Positions 43,766 through 53,323 of a stretch of 64,000 bases of DNA are shown piece by piece (the stretch's first letter is position 1; the number at the start of each line of letters is the position of its first letter). The translations under genes were made by a program, and so were the position numbers. The stretch lies in contig NZ_CP032279.1 in NCBI RefSeq assembly GCF_001696615.3, positions 2,046,001 to 2,110,000 on the forward strand, written 5' to 3'. This DNA is from Acinetobacter sp. WCHAc010034 (GTDB lineage: Bacteria > Pseudomonadota > Gammaproteobacteria > Pseudomonadales > Moraxellaceae). The notes below the pieces were generated by a model, which had not been told where the DNA came from, did no database searches, and saw nothing but the letters and a program-made list of their open reading frames with translations.

Positions 43766-45118
43766 TTATAAAATTGACCATGAGCGCTGGGCTGCTTTTT
43801 TGCGCTGCGCCTGCGGCTTGGCGGAGGCCGGCAGCTTGCCGCTTTTCACCGGCGCCAGCTTGGGCTGAGCGCTCATGGACGGATGATAGCGCACCACGCA
43901 GTTGCGCCCGTTTTCCTTGGCCTGATACAGGGCGATATCCGCCTGCTTGACCAGCTCATCCAGCTGCTGCTTATGCGATTTCAGCTCTGAAATGCCGATG
44001 GAAACGGTAAAGCTTAAAGGCTGATCCGGCTTCAGCTGCAGGCATTCCTGCTGAATGCGCTGGCGGATGCGCTCGGCAATGACGATGGCGTCCTGAATAT
44101 GGGTTTCCGCAAGCAGGGCGATGAATTCTTCGCCGCCAAAGCGCGCGAGCACATCCTTTTGGCGCATTTCCTTGCGGGCGGTGGCCGCAATCGCCTGCAG
44201 CACGCGGTCTCCAGTATCATGGCCATAGGTGTCATTGATTTTTTTGAAATAATCGACATCCAGCATCAACAGGCAGGTGCTGGCCGGCGTGGGCCATTCC
44301 TGAATCCTGCGCTCCGCCATATGCACAAACTGGCGCCGGTTGTAGAGCTGGGTCAGCTCGTCGGTATGCGCCTGATTTTTAAAGCTGCGCAGGTTCCAGT
44401 CGTCCAGCAGGCTGCGCAGGAAATTCCTGCGGGCGTTCAGCGCGTTGCTCCAGCTGATGTACAGGCTGAACAGCGCAATCGGGCTGAAGGTCAGCAGGAA
44501 CAGCAGGGTTTCCTGCAGGCTGAGCTGCTGCAGCAGCGCGCCGCTTAATGCAAGCAGGCTCATCGCGGCCGTGCTGTACAGGGCCGGCTTGAAGCGCACC
44601 TGTATGCACAGGTTGGCGGTCAGGATGAAAATCACCGAGGCGTAAATATAGGAGCTGGCCCACGGGCTGTGCGACCACAGCAGCAGCAGCATCCACAGCG
44701 CCATGCTGAGGGCGGTGCTGACCGGCAGGAGCATATCCAGCAGCAGGATGTCTTTCTTGAATTTGAACAGGTAAAAGCAGGCCAGCAGCGAGGCCGCCGC
44801 GCAGCTGAGGCGGAGCAGGGCCGACTGCAGGTAGACATCGGGCAGGATAATGCAGTCGGCAAAGAAATAGAGCAGGAAAACCAGCTGGGCAATGAAATTG
44901 ATGCGGCGCAGGAAAAAGCGCTGCTGCGCATACTGGAAATTCAGAAAAGCCTGCTGAAAATCCGCAGGAATGCGGGCTTTCCGGTCAGCCAGCGCCTGTT
45001 CAATCCGGCTGCGGTTCTGCAGGCTGCATTCTGAGGCCTTCAGCAGATGCTGCCGCGGCGCGCGCTGTTCCTGAACTTCCGGATTGGCTTCGTTGCCAAT
45101 CTGTAGGTCTGCAGTCAT
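43766..45118 (-). CDS. membrane-bound diguanylate cyclase
   Basis: 450 residues. An N-terminal cytosolic segment of about 65 residues is followed by five or six hydrophobic segments. A GGDEF domain lies at about 255-420 with DELTQLYNRRQFV, DVDYFKKINDTYGHDTGDRVL and the active site RFGGEEF. RQKD five residues before it is the RxxD inhibitory site, so product feedback is expected. It makes cyclic di-GMP. A basic, low-complexity tail (KPQAQRKKAAQRS) is not part of the fold. The membrane part probably senses an unknown signal. Confidence 0.92.
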   Translation of the reverse strand: MTADLQIGNEANPEVQEQRAPRQHLLKASECSLQNRSRIEQALADRKARIPADFQQAFLNFQYAQQRFFLRRINFIAQLVFLLYFFADCIILPDVYLQSALLRLSCAAASLLACFYLFKFKKDILLLDMLLPVSTALSMALWMLLLLWSHSPWASSYIYASVIFILTANLCIQVRFKPALYSTAAMSLLALSGALLQQLSLQETLLFLLTFSPIALFSLYISWSNALNARRNFLRSLLDDWNLRSFKNQAHTDELTQLYNRRQFVHMAERRIQEWPTPASTCLLMLDVDYFKKINDTYGHDTGDRVLQAIAATARKEMRQKDVLARFGGEEFIALLAETHIQDAIVIAERIRQRIQQECLQLKPDQPLSFTVSIGISELKSHKQQLDELVKQADIALYQAKENGRNCVVRYHPSMSAQPKLAPVKSGKLPASAKPQAQRKKAAQRSWSIL

Positions 45119-45442
45119 GTTATCTTCCTTGTTAACAGAAGAACTGGCGAATAAACAGTATGAACAGCCTGAGCAAAAAATAAACTCACCAAATTTGGGT
45201 ATTTTCAGCTGAATTTATAACAAAATGTGTAAAGCCGCCGGCGGCGCTGAATCCAATGCATCATGCGGGCCAGCATAAGGCTTGGCGGCGGAAAACAAAA
45301 AGCATATTGTTCTATTTATACAATTCAGCGTATTAAGGGAAGCATGGGCTTCAGCGCCGCCAGCCGCTAAGATGGCGGCATGATTGAGCAAAAGACCGCA
45401 TCCAGCGCAACACAACCAATGAGCCAGATTCAGGATAGAACC

Positions 45443-46390
45443 ATGAGCAATAACAATTATACCGAGCTGTCCGATTCGGACGATTGTGAAAAATACATCA
45501 ATCAGTTTATTCAGGAATTTCCGCTGCGCAGCGCAGAGATTGGGCAGGGCACCGTAATTAAGCGCGCTTTGCCCAGCCGGCATAAGCGCATGATTGGCGC
45601 ATGGTGCTTTTTGGACCATGCCGGCCCGGCGGTTTTCCCGCAGGGGGATGGGCTGGATGTCGGCCCGCATCCGCATATTGGCCTGCAGACCTTTACCTGG
45701 ATGATTGAAGGCACCATGATGCATACCGACAGCCTGGGCAGCCGGCAGCTGATCCGGCCCCGGCAGGTCAATCTGATGACTGCAGGTTACGGCATTGCGC
45801 ATGCTGAAGTGGCGCCGGAAACCGAAACTCATCTGCATGCGGCCCAGCTGTGGATTGCGCTGCCGGATGACAAAATCAATATTGCGCCGCGCTTTGAGCA
45901 TTATCCTGAACTGCCTGTGGTCAGCCGGGACGGGGTAGATTTCACCGTGCTGGTCGGCGAGTTTTTATCGGCCAAGTCCCCTGTTGCGGTGCATTCAGCA
46001 CTGCTGGGCGTCGACCTGCAGGCGGCGCAAAGCACCCGCACCCGCCTGAGCCTGAATCCGAAATTTGAATACGGCTTTATGGCTTTGGAGGGCACGGCGT
46101 CAATTAACGGCCATGAACTGACTGAAGACAATATGGTGGTGCTGGAGCCGGGGCTGGATCATGCCGAAATTGAAATCCATGCGGGCAGCCGCGTACTGCT
46201 GCTGGGCGGCGAGCCGTTTGAGTCGCCGATCCTGCTGTGGTGGAATTTTGTCGGCCGCACGCAGGAAGAGCTGCGCATTGCGCGGGAGCAGTGGATTAAC
46301 CATGATCCGCGCTTTGGCGAGGTTGCCGGCTATGAGGGGCCGCGCCTGGAAGCGCCGGCCTTTCCGGATAAAATGCGCGCATCCAGATAA
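45443..46390 (+). CDS. pirin family protein
   Basis: 315 residues from ATG 45443 (AGGA about 7 bp upstream); ATGs at 45380 and 45419 are in frame but poorly supported. Double cupin: GPHPHIGLQTFTWMIEG and GYGIAHAEVAPETETHLHAAQLWIALP carry the metal-binding His and Glu residues of the N-terminal pirin domain, with the Pirin_C domain from about 190. Bacterial pirins are iron proteins linked to redox regulation or quercetinase activity. An OsmC gene follows. Confidence 0.9.
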   Translation: MSNNNYTELSDSDDCEKYINQFIQEFPLRSAEIGQGTVIKRALPSRHKRMIGAWCFLDHAGPAVFPQGDGLDVGPHPHIGLQTFTWMIEGTMMHTDSLGSRQLIRPRQVNLMTAGYGIAHAEVAPETETHLHAAQLWIALPDDKINIAPRFEHYPELPVVSRDGVDFTVLVGEFLSAKSPVAVHSALLGVDLQAAQSTRTRLSLNPKFEYGFMALEGTASINGHELTEDNMVVLEPGLDHAEIEIHAGSRVLLLGGEPFESPILLWWNFVGRTQEELRIAREQWINHDPRFGEVAGYEGPRLEAPAFPDKMRASR

Positions 46391-46432
46391 TTCAAATCAG
46401 GCAATACGCTGAAATTAAAATAAGGAAAAAAT

Positions 46433-46831
46433 ATGGGATTGATTGCATCGGCCAAAGTGCAGAGCCTGCCTGCGCCGTGGGCGGGAGAGGTCAGCAGCGG
46501 CGGGCACCGGCTGCTGACTGACAAGCCTGAGTCTTTCGGCGGCGGCGATACGGGGCCGGCGCCCTATGATTTTATCTGCGCCGGGCTGATTTCCTGCACT
46601 ATGATTACCCTGCGCATGTACGCGCAGCATAAGGGCATGGAGCTGGGGGAATTCAGCGTGGAGGCGGATTTCCATGCCGGCAGGGAAGGCCCGGAATGGA
46701 TTGAGCGCCGCCTGTATTTCAGCCATCCGCTGAGCGCGGAACTGCAGCTGAAAGTGCTGGAGATCTGCAGCAAGACGCCGGTGACCAAAACCCTGCTGCG
46801 CAGCCTGGAAATCCATACCACTCTGGCTTAA
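46433..46831 (+). CDS. OsmC family protein
   Basis: 132 residues. The two redox cysteines of the Ohr/OsmC fold are in LISCTMITLRMYA and LEICSKTPVTKTLL. GGGDTGPAPYDFICAGL is the subfamily's helix start. These proteins reduce organic hydroperoxides. AAGGA precedes the ATG. It lies 42 bp after the pirin gene and is probably in the same transcript, which ends at the following terminator. Confidence 0.9.
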   Translation: MGLIASAKVQSLPAPWAGEVSSGGHRLLTDKPESFGGGDTGPAPYDFICAGLISCTMITLRMYAQHKGMELGEFSVEADFHAGREGPEWIERRLYFSHPLSAELQLKVLEICSKTPVTKTLLRSLEIHTTLA

Positions 46832-46841
46832 GCAGCTGCAG

Positions 46842-46869
46842 GCATTTCCCCGAGGGGAAATGCTTTTTC
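46842..46869 (+). terminator. terminator of the pirin-OsmC unit
   Basis: Perfect GCATTTCCCC-GA-GGGGAAATGC stem followed by TTTTTC and more T. Confidence 0.9.
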
Positions 46870-46907
46870 TTTTTTAAGTTCAATAAGCTGTGCAAGGATA
46901 AAAATAA

Positions 46908-47543
46908 ATGCTGATACTGCATCATCTGGAGCAGTCGCGCTCTTTCCGCATTTTATGGGCGCTGGAAGAGCTGGGGCTGGATTACCGCATCCAGTTTTAC
47001 AGGCGCCTGCCGAATTTTTCCGGCCCGCCTGAGCTGAAAGCGGCGCATCCGCTGGGTAAGGCGCCTGTGCTGACCGACGGCGGGCAGGGCATTGCCGAAT
47101 CTGCGGTGATTCTGCAGCATCTGCAGGAAAGCTATGACGACGCCGGGCTGTTCAAGCCGGCTGATGCTTCCGCGCGCCAGCAGTACCGCTACTGGATGCA
47201 CTATGCCGAAGCTTCGCTGATGCCGCTGCTGGTCATGCAGCTGGTGATGAATAATGCGCCGCAGCATGCGCCGTGGCTGATCAGGCCGGTTGCGCGGAAA
47301 ATCAGCGCAGGGGTGAAAGCCGGCTTTGTGCAGCCGCGCCTGAAAGACCATATTGAATTTTTAGAAGGTTATTTAGCTGAGCATGACTATTTTGCCGGGC
47401 AGTTCAGCTTTGCCGATATTCAGATGAGCTTTCCATTGCAGGCGCTGCAGCTGCGGTCGCCGGGAAAATATCCGCATATTCAGGCGTTTTTGCAGCGTAT
47501 CAGCAGCCGTCCGGCCTTTCAGCAGGCGCTGCGCAAGGAATAG
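46908..47543 (+). CDS. glutathione S-transferase family protein
   Basis: 211 residues. The thioredoxin-like N-terminal domain (ILHHLEQSRSFRILWALEELGLDY, HPLGKAPVLTD, IAESAVILQHL) has the cis-Pro and the Glu-Ser that bind glutathione. The helical C-terminal domain contains FSFADIQMSFPL, the N-capping box. The substrate is unknown. It starts just past the OsmC terminator, so it has its own promoter. Confidence 0.92.
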   Translation: MLILHHLEQSRSFRILWALEELGLDYRIQFYRRLPNFSGPPELKAAHPLGKAPVLTDGGQGIAESAVILQHLQESYDDAGLFKPADASARQQYRYWMHYAEASLMPLLVMQLVMNNAPQHAPWLIRPVARKISAGVKAGFVQPRLKDHIEFLEGYLAEHDYFAGQFSFADIQMSFPLQALQLRSPGKYPHIQAFLQRISSRPAFQQALRKE

Positions 47544-47570
47544 GCGCTGGAGCGCTGAGGCAGCTGCCGT

Positions 47571-47599
47571 AAAAAAGCCCGCGTCTGGCGCAGGCTTTT
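47571..47599. terminator. bidirectional terminator between GST and phoR
   Basis: GCCCGCG-TCTGG-CGCAGGC imperfect stem with an A run on the left and TTTT on the right, between two convergent genes. Confidence 0.75.
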
Positions 47600-47616
47600 C
47601 TATGCGCCGGGCGCAA

Positions 47617-48975
47617 TCAGCTGACCTGATACAGGCGCTCTTTCGGAAACACCACTTTAAAAATCGAGCCGCGGTTTTCCTTGGACTCAATTTCCAGATG
47701 CGCCTGATGCTGCATCAGCACATGCTTGACAATGGCCAGGCCCAAGCCCGTGCCGCCGGTTTGCCGGCTGCGCGCGCTGTCGACGCGGTAAAAGCGTTCG
47801 GTCAGGCGCGGCAGATGCTTGGGATCAATGCCGATGCCGGTATCTTCCACGGTAAAATAGCCATGCTCGGCGTCATCATGCCAGCCGATGGTGACGGTGC
47901 CGCCTTTGGGCGTGTATTTGATGGCGTTGGTGACAAGATTGCTGAAGGCGCTGGCCAGCTCGGTGTCGGAGCCGATTAAATCGCAGTGGCTGTCAATTTC
48001 CAGATTCAGCTCATGGCCGTAATCGACATTATAGGCGTGCGCGTCGTCATACAGCTGATGCATCAGGCCCGGCATGTCAATAATCTGATTTTTGGCGATT
48101 TTCTTTTCATTTTCCAGGCGCGACAGCAGCAGCAGGTCATTCACCAGCGCATTCATGCGCCGGGTCTGCGACTGCATCTGGTCAAAGGCGCGCTTCCAGC
48201 GTGGGTTCAAGTCTTCCTGATCGGTAAAGGTTTCAATATAGCCGCTGAGCACGGTTAAAGGCGTGCGCAGCTCATGCGAAATATTGTCGACGAAGTCTTT
48301 GCGCATCTGCTCCAGATTGTGCATGCGGGTGACGTCATAGGCCACCAGCAGGCGGCTTTCGCCGCCGAAGCGGGTCATTTTGACCTGCACATAATGCTCA
48401 TCAAAGCCGGTGGACTTCATTTTCAGGCCATCCGGCGCCTGATCGATATTGTTGAAATATTCGATAAAGCTCGGCTGGCGCAGAATGCTCAGAATGCTGC
48501 GCCCGTGGTCAGTAGGCTGAATGCCCAGCAGCTTTTCGGCCGCCGGATTCCACCATTCAATCTGATGCATTTCATCAATCAGCACCACCGCTTCAGCCAG
48601 CGCGACCAGCGACGACTGCGCGCGGTCAATCAGCCCGACCATTTCCGCCTGCACAATGCGCTCCTGGCGCTGCGCGCGGTAGACATTGAACAGCAGCGCG
48701 CCCCAAATGCCGTCCAGATTCGGCGGCACGTCATAGGGGCGGTTGGAAATCCAGTCATTGACCAGATACAGCGAGCGCAGCTGCTGCGCAAAGAAGATGG
48801 CGGAGGCTGCCGAAATGCAGACCCAGAAATAGCCAACCCCGAGGCCAATGAAGCCGCCGATAATCAGCAGAAACGCCAGCAGGCGCAAGTCCTGCTTGGC
48901 GAAGGCCCATAAGCTGCTGTAGCGGAATTTTCTGTGCCCGCGCGCAAGCTCGGGGACGGGGTAGGGTTCGTACAT
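47617..48975 (-). CDS. phoR: phosphate regulon sensor histidine kinase PhoR
   Basis: 452 residues. Two N-terminal membrane segments, a linker and a PAS domain (VLIDEMHQIEWWNPAAEKLLGI) are followed by HisKA with the phospho-accepting His in FVDNISHELRTPLTVLSGYIETF. HATPase_c follows, with NLVTNAIKYTPKGG, DTGIGID and GGTGLGLAIVKH. This order is PhoR. It lies 25 bp after phoB in the same operon. It senses phosphate limitation through the Pst/PhoU system, which is not in this window. Confidence 0.95.
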   Translation of the reverse strand: MYEPYPVPELARGHRKFRYSSLWAFAKQDLRLLAFLLIIGGFIGLGVGYFWVCISAASAIFFAQQLRSLYLVNDWISNRPYDVPPNLDGIWGALLFNVYRAQRQERIVQAEMVGLIDRAQSSLVALAEAVVLIDEMHQIEWWNPAAEKLLGIQPTDHGRSILSILRQPSFIEYFNNIDQAPDGLKMKSTGFDEHYVQVKMTRFGGESRLLVAYDVTRMHNLEQMRKDFVDNISHELRTPLTVLSGYIETFTDQEDLNPRWKRAFDQMQSQTRRMNALVNDLLLLSRLENEKKIAKNQIIDMPGLMHQLYDDAHAYNVDYGHELNLEIDSHCDLIGSDTELASAFSNLVTNAIKYTPKGGTVTIGWHDDAEHGYFTVEDTGIGIDPKHLPRLTERFYRVDSARSRQTGGTGLGLAIVKHVLMQHQAHLEIESKENRGSIFKVVFPKERLYQVS

Positions 48976-49000
48976 AAAATGCTGTTAACCTGAAAAAGTT

Positions 49001-49711
49001 CTAACCTAAAGCGACATCCGCGCGGGTAGAAAAACGGTAGCCGGTGCCGCGCACAGTCTGCACATAGCGGTCGGCGCCGTACGGCTCCAGCACTTTGCGC
49101 AGGCGGCGGATGTGCACGTCAATGGTGCGGTCTTCAATATAGACGTTTCCGCCCCAAACCTGATCCAGCAGCTGCGCGCGCGTATAGGCGCGTTCAGGAT
49201 GGGTCATGAAAAACGCCAGCAGGCGGTATTCGGTCGGCCCCATTTCCAGAATGCAGTTGCCGTGGCTGACGCGCTGGCTGACCGGATCCAGAATCAGGCC
49301 GTTGGCGTCAATGGTTTTTTCCCCGCCCAGCGCATTGGAGCGGCGCAGCACGGCTTTGATGCGCGAGACCAGTTCGCGGGTGGAGAACGGCTTGGTCATG
49401 TAGTCATCCGCGCCGGCGTCCAGGCCCTGCACCTTATGGTCTTCTTCGCCGCGGGCGGTCAGCATAATGACCGGAATCTCGGACAGGTTCTCATCGCGCT
49501 TCAGGCGACGGCACAAGTCCACGCCGCTGACGCCGCCGGGCATCATCCAGTCCAGCAGGACAAGGGCAGGGCGCTGATCCACAATCATCTGGTGGGCCTG
49601 TTTGGCGTCTTCCGCCTGCTGGCACTGAAAGCCGGCCATATCTAAGGAAGTATGGATCATTTCCCGGATCGGGAGTTCATCGTCGACAATTAAAATGTAG
49701 TCATCTTTCAC
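49001..49711 (-). CDS. phoB: phosphate regulon response regulator PhoB
   Basis: 236 residues from GTG 49709-49711. The receiver domain has the acidic pair in VDDELP, the phospho-accepting Asp in LVLLDWMMP, Thr in MLTARGE and Lys in MTKPF. The OmpR-type winged helix has [33 protein letters not shown] and GTGYRF. It activates phosphate-starvation genes by binding Pho boxes, two of which lie in its own upstream region. Confidence 0.96.
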   Translation of the reverse strand: MKDDYILIVDDELPIREMIHTSLDMAGFQCQQAEDAKQAHQMIVDQRPALVLLDWMMPGGVSGVDLCRRLKRDENLSEIPVIMLTARGEEDHKVQGLDAGADDYMTKPFSTRELVSRIKAVLRRSNALGGEKTIDANGLILDPVSQRVSHGNCILEMGPTEYRLLAFFMTHPERAYTRAQLLDQVWGGNVYIEDRTIDVHIRRLRKVLEPYGADRYVQTVRGTGYRFSTRADVALG

Positions 49712-49755
49712 AGCGCAATACCCTATTTCATGTAAACGGTGAACCGTTTTTTATT

Positions 49756-49790
49756 TATGACAGGCTTATTACAAAGATTAATTATGACAG
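49756..49790 (-). promoter_or_regulatory. Pho boxes upstream of phoB
   Basis: On the minus strand CTGTCATA occurs twice, at 49783-49790 and 49756-49763, the core of the PhoB site. This predicts autoactivation of phoBR. A small hairpin AAACGGT/ACCGTTT lies nearer the start codon (49734-49749). Confidence 0.78.
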
Positions 49791-49937
49791 TATCATTGCA
49801 AAAAGGCGCGGCCAGCCGGTTTTCGAAAGAATTTGTGACAATTTTATCCGCCTGAAATCCGCTTCAGGGCAGTTTACGGTAAATTTAAGCGACTGTATTG
49901 CAAAGGGCAGCAAATTTTTTCAGCAAAAACGCAGCCT

Positions 49938-50633
49938 TTATTTGCTTTTCGCCACCTGCCCGTTTTTGGCAAAGGTCTGAAGCAAAGATAAGAAAACAAT
50001 GCTGCAGGAAGATAACACTTCCTGCATCGGCTGCCGGTAGCCGCTCATCACCCAGCGGATGGCGATTTGGGTGACATAGCCGTTCAGGCCGGTCGCCACC
50101 AGCGAAATTTCGCGTTCGGAGCGGTCGATATGCGGCATCATCAGCATGACAAAGGCGTGAATCATGCGGTCAAAGCGCTGCACGGTTTCATGAATGGTGG
50201 CCTGATTATGCAGCTCCTGCACCAGCATGGCGTCTATATAGATAATCCGGGCCATGCGCGGATTGTCCTGCAGGGTGCTGAGCAGCGCGCTGAGGCCGGC
50301 TTCAATCATTTTTTCCGGATCGGCTGAGGCCTGCATGATCGCCTGCATCACATTGCGCTGCAGCTCATCAATCAGCTGGATGAAAATGGCTTGAAACAGC
50401 TGCTCGCTTTTTTTAAAGGATTCGTAAAAATAGCGCTCGGTCAGCTTGGCTTCAGTGCAGATGTCCTTGACCGTGACTGAGAAAAAGCCGTGCGTGCCGT
50501 AGGCCTCAATGCCGGCTTCAATCAGCTTTTCGCGGCGCAGCTGCCTGCGCTCAGTCAGCGACAGGCCTTTGAACTGGCGCTCCCTGCCGCTTTTGCTGTG
50601 CTCCGCTTCCGCCGTATTGCGCTGTTCTGTCAT
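49938..50633 (-). CDS. TetR family transcriptional regulator
   Basis: 231 residues. The N-terminal HTH reads RREKLIEAGIEAYGTHGFFSVTVKDICTEAKLTERYFYESFKKSEQLF, followed by an all-helical ligand and dimer domain. Divergent from the short-chain dehydrogenase gene, with a promoter-overlapping palindrome between them, so it probably represses that gene and releases it on binding a ligand. Confidence 0.92.
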   Translation of the reverse strand: MTEQRNTAEAEHSKSGRERQFKGLSLTERRQLRREKLIEAGIEAYGTHGFFSVTVKDICTEAKLTERYFYESFKKSEQLFQAIFIQLIDELQRNVMQAIMQASADPEKMIEAGLSALLSTLQDNPRMARIIYIDAMLVQELHNQATIHETVQRFDRMIHAFVMLMMPHIDRSEREISLVATGLNGYVTQIAIRWVMSGYRQPMQEVLSSCSIVFLSLLQTFAKNGQVAKSK

Positions 50634-50747
50634 AAAAAATCAAGCCAAGCTGAAAAAAATTCCCTGACCCTATAGTAGCAGCAAAAGGGCGCAGCGCCTA
50701 CGCTGCTGCTGCGCAAAATGCGCGGCCTGCCCAGTCCTGAGATGATA

Positions 50748-50776
50748 TTGACAATGCATATTGTCAAAACTATATT
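50748..50776 (+). promoter_or_regulatory. promoter with embedded TetR-type operator
   Basis: TTGACAAT-GCAT-ATTGTCAA (50748-50767) is a perfect 8-bp inverted repeat. Its left half is also a consensus -35 (TTGACA), and TATATT follows after exactly 17 bp (50771-50776). A bound TetR dimer would cover the -35 and spacer. Confidence 0.8.
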
Positions 50777-50856
50777 GGATGCACAGGCTGCGCAAAATGC
50801 AGCCGGAAGGCCGCCGCAGCATCCAGCTCAGGGCCGGTTTAAGCAAAGGAACAAGA

Positions 50857-51693
50857 ATGAAGAATTTCAACAATAAAGTGGCTGCGATTACCGGCGCCGG
50901 TTCGGGCATTGGCCAGCAGCTGGCGGTGCTGCTGGCGCAGCAGGGCTGCCATCTGTCATTAAGTGATGTCAATGAGCAGGGCCTGGCGCAAACCGCTGAG
51001 CTGCTGAATGGCAGCGGCGTGCGCGTGACCACGCATAAAGTCAATGTGGCCAGCCTGGACGAAATGCGCGCCTGGGCGCAGGATACGGTGCAGCAGCACG
51101 GTTCGGTGAACATGATTTTCAACAATGCCGGCGTGGCTTTGGGTTCAACGGTGGAAGGGGCGGCCTATGAAGAGCTGGAGTGGATTGTCAGCATCAACTT
51201 CTGGGGCGTGGTCTACGGCACCAAAGAGTTCCTGCCTTTAATCAAGCAGACCGGCGACGGCTGCATCATCAATATTTCCAGCCTGTTCGGCCTGACCGCG
51301 CAGCCGACGCAGTCGGCCTATAATGCCACCAAGTTTGCGGTGCGCGGCTTTACCGAATCGCTGCGCCAGGAACTGGATATGGAAAACAGCGGCGTGAGCG
51401 CGCTGTGCGTGCATCCTGGCGGCATCCGCACCAACATCGCCAATGCGGCCCGCATGAACGACAGCCTGCGCGCGCTGGGCATGAACCCTGAAAAATCCGC
51501 GAAAACCTTCAATAAGCTGCTGCGCTGCCCGCCGGAAGAAGCGGCCCGCCAGATTCTGCAGGCGGTGCAGAAAGACAAGCGCCGCCTGCTGATCGGCAAT
51601 GACGCGAAAACTCTGGATTTGATTCAGCGCATCTTGCCTACCGGCTACCAGAAAGTGACGGCGCTGGCGGCCAGATTCAGCAAAGGCAGATAA
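50857..51693 (+). CDS. short-chain dehydrogenase/reductase
   Basis: 278 residues from ATG 50857 (AAAGGA upstream). ITGAGSGIGQQLA binds NAD(P), NNAGVALG is the structural NNAG motif, and the catalytic Ser, Tyr and Lys are in NISSLFG...YNATKFAVRGFTESL. The C-terminal extension (LLRCPPEEAARQILQAVQKDKRRLLIGNDAKTLDLIQRILP) is common in lipid- or ketone-related SDRs of Acinetobacter. The substrate is unknown. Its strong promoter carries an operator for the divergent TetR protein. Confidence 0.92.
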   Translation: MKNFNNKVAAITGAGSGIGQQLAVLLAQQGCHLSLSDVNEQGLAQTAELLNGSGVRVTTHKVNVASLDEMRAWAQDTVQQHGSVNMIFNNAGVALGSTVEGAAYEELEWIVSINFWGVVYGTKEFLPLIKQTGDGCIINISSLFGLTAQPTQSAYNATKFAVRGFTESLRQELDMENSGVSALCVHPGGIRTNIANAARMNDSLRALGMNPEKSAKTFNKLLRCPPEEAARQILQAVQKDKRRLLIGNDAKTLDLIQRILPTGYQKVTALAARFSKGR

Positions 51694-51727
51694 GCGCGGC
51701 ATGGCGCTGTTCAGCCCGCAGCCTGCG

Positions 51728-51930
51728 TAATGCCAGTCAGTTAATCACTTTTAATCCTCCCCAACCCTCCTTTTTCAAAGGAGGGAGCGTTTCGAAATTC
51801 AATACCGTATTGAATTCCTTACACAGCAATGCTGTTCATCCCCTCTTTTGCCTTGCGCCATATGTGGCTCAGGGTTAGGGGAGATTTATCAATCAGTCAT
51901 AATGAAATTACGCTTAACTGATCAGCATTA
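51728..51930. mobile_element. candidate MITE, copy B
   Basis: 203 bp. It begins TAATGCCAGTCAGTTAA and ends CTTAACTGATCAGCATTA, the same two ends as the element at 1149-1535, in opposite orientation. GCAGCCTGCG and GCAGCCTACA abut the left and right ends, a possible 10-bp target duplication. Internal palindromes are CCCTCCTTT-TTC-AAAGGAGGG (51765-51785) and ATTCAATAC-C-GTATTGAAT (51797-51815). CTCCCCAACCCT and AGGGTTAGGGGAG near 51757 and 51880 also pair imperfectly. No gene inside. Confidence 0.6.
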
Positions 51931-51955
51931 GCAGCCTACAGCTGCGCTGTCCGCC

Positions 51956-53323
51956 TTAAATCAGCGCCTTGATGGCTTTTTTCTTCCAGAAAAACTGATA
52001 GTACAACCCTTGCGCAATGCACAGGCAGACAAAAGCCAAAGCATAGGCATGCCAAATGCCCTGCAGGCCCCACCATGCGCTGAACAGGTAGGCGCAAGGC
52101 ACTTCAACCAGCAGAATGGCGGTAATATTGATCATCATCGGCACGCTGACTGTGCCGCTGGCGCGCATGATGGAAGCGAAAATAGCGCTGGCGCCGAAAA
52201 ACAAAATAGACCACAGCACAATAAACAGCAGCTGCTGGCCCAGCGCCACCACCTGCGGATCGGTGATAAACAGCGCCATCAGGTATTTAGAGAACAGATA
52301 GGCCAAGGCGACCAGCGTTCCGGTAATGGCGAGGTTCATGCCCAGCGCGGTGCGGGTGACTTTATTCAGCAGTTCAGACTTGCCGGCGCCAATCGCCTGA
52401 GAGGCGAAGATGGAAGCCGCGATGGAAATGGACAGCGCAGGGAACTGAATATAGTTCAGCACCTGATTGACTGCGCCGTAAGCCGCGGTGGCATCTGCGC
52501 CGTAGCGGTTGACTAAGCCGACAATCACCAGTCCGGCAACCGAGGTGGTGACCATCTGAATGCCGGTCGGAATGCCTAAGCGTAGAATGATTCTGCTGAG
52601 TTCCGGCTGATGGCGGATATGCTGCATTAAGGCCCAGTTGGGGCGCAGAGGATGATCTTTCCAGTTTAAATACACATACAGGAAAATCAGCGCAATCAGC
52701 ACGCCGATGGTGGCGGCGATGGCGGGGGCAATAATGCCCAACTGAGGAAAGCCGAATTTGCCTAAAATCAGCACCGGGGTAATGATCAGCCCGGCGGCGA
52801 TGGTCATGGCCGAAGCGATCAGCGGCGTGGCGCTGTCGCCGACGCCGCGCAGAATGGAGGTATAGATAATATAGACAAACAGCAGCGGGCTGCCGGCCAG
52901 CATCCACTGCACATAAGGCACAGAAAGATGCAGCACGTCAGGCGCCGTGCCCAGCGCCAGCAAAACCGGCTTGGCGAACAGCATGCCCAGCAGGGCAATC
53001 AGCGTGCCGCCAATCAGGGTCATGAATAAGGTGGAGCCGACCACGCAGCGCACTTTTTCCACATTCTGCGCGCCCCAAGCCTGCCCGACCAGCACGGTCG
53101 TGCCGGCGGACAGGCCAATCACAAAGGCCATCAGGCAGAACAGGATGGGGAAATATACGGATACCGCAGCAATGGCGTGCACGCCCATCATTTGCCCGAC
53201 AAAAACCGTATTGATGGTGCCGGACAGGTTCTGCAGGATATTGGTGGCGATCAAAGGGAGCAGAAAAAATAAAAAATTTTTCCATAATTTCTGCTGATTT
53301 ACGAGAGGCTGATGCTCCTGCAT
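51956..53323 (-). CDS. MATE family efflux transporter
   Basis: 455 residues from ATG 53321-53323 (AAGGA 7 bp upstream). Twelve hydrophobic segments in two homologous halves (NLSGTINTVFVGQMMG... and FGFPQLGIIAPAIAATIG...). This is the NorM/DinF-type multidrug and toxin extrusion family, cation-coupled exporters of drugs or metabolites. The substrate cannot be inferred. A siderophore-export role is possible but the gene is far from that locus. Confidence 0.93.
   Translation of the reverse strand: MQEHQPLVNQQKLWKNFLFFLLPLIATNILQNLSGTINTVFVGQMMGVHAIAAVSVYFPILFCLMAFVIGLSAGTTVLVGQAWGAQNVEKVRCVVGSTLFMTLIGGTLIALLGMLFAKPVLLALGTAPDVLHLSVPYVQWMLAGSPLLFVYIIYTSILRGVGDSATPLIASAMTIAAGLIITPVLILGKFGFPQLGIIAPAIAATIGVLIALIFLYVYLNWKDHPLRPNWALMQHIRHQPELSRIILRLGIPTGIQMVTTSVAGLVIVGLVNRYGADATAAYGAVNQVLNYIQFPALSISIAASIFASQAIGAGKSELLNKVTRTALGMNLAITGTLVALAYLFSKYLMALFITDPQVVALGQQLLFIVLWSILFFGASAIFASIMRASGTVSVPMMINITAILLVEVPCAYLFSAWWGLQGIWHAYALAFVCLCIAQGLYYQFFWKKKAIKALI

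Noticed and set aside
45215..45901. 228-codon minus-strand frame opposite the pirin gene
   Set aside because: Antisense shadow of pirin; the plus-strand protein has complete cupin motifs.
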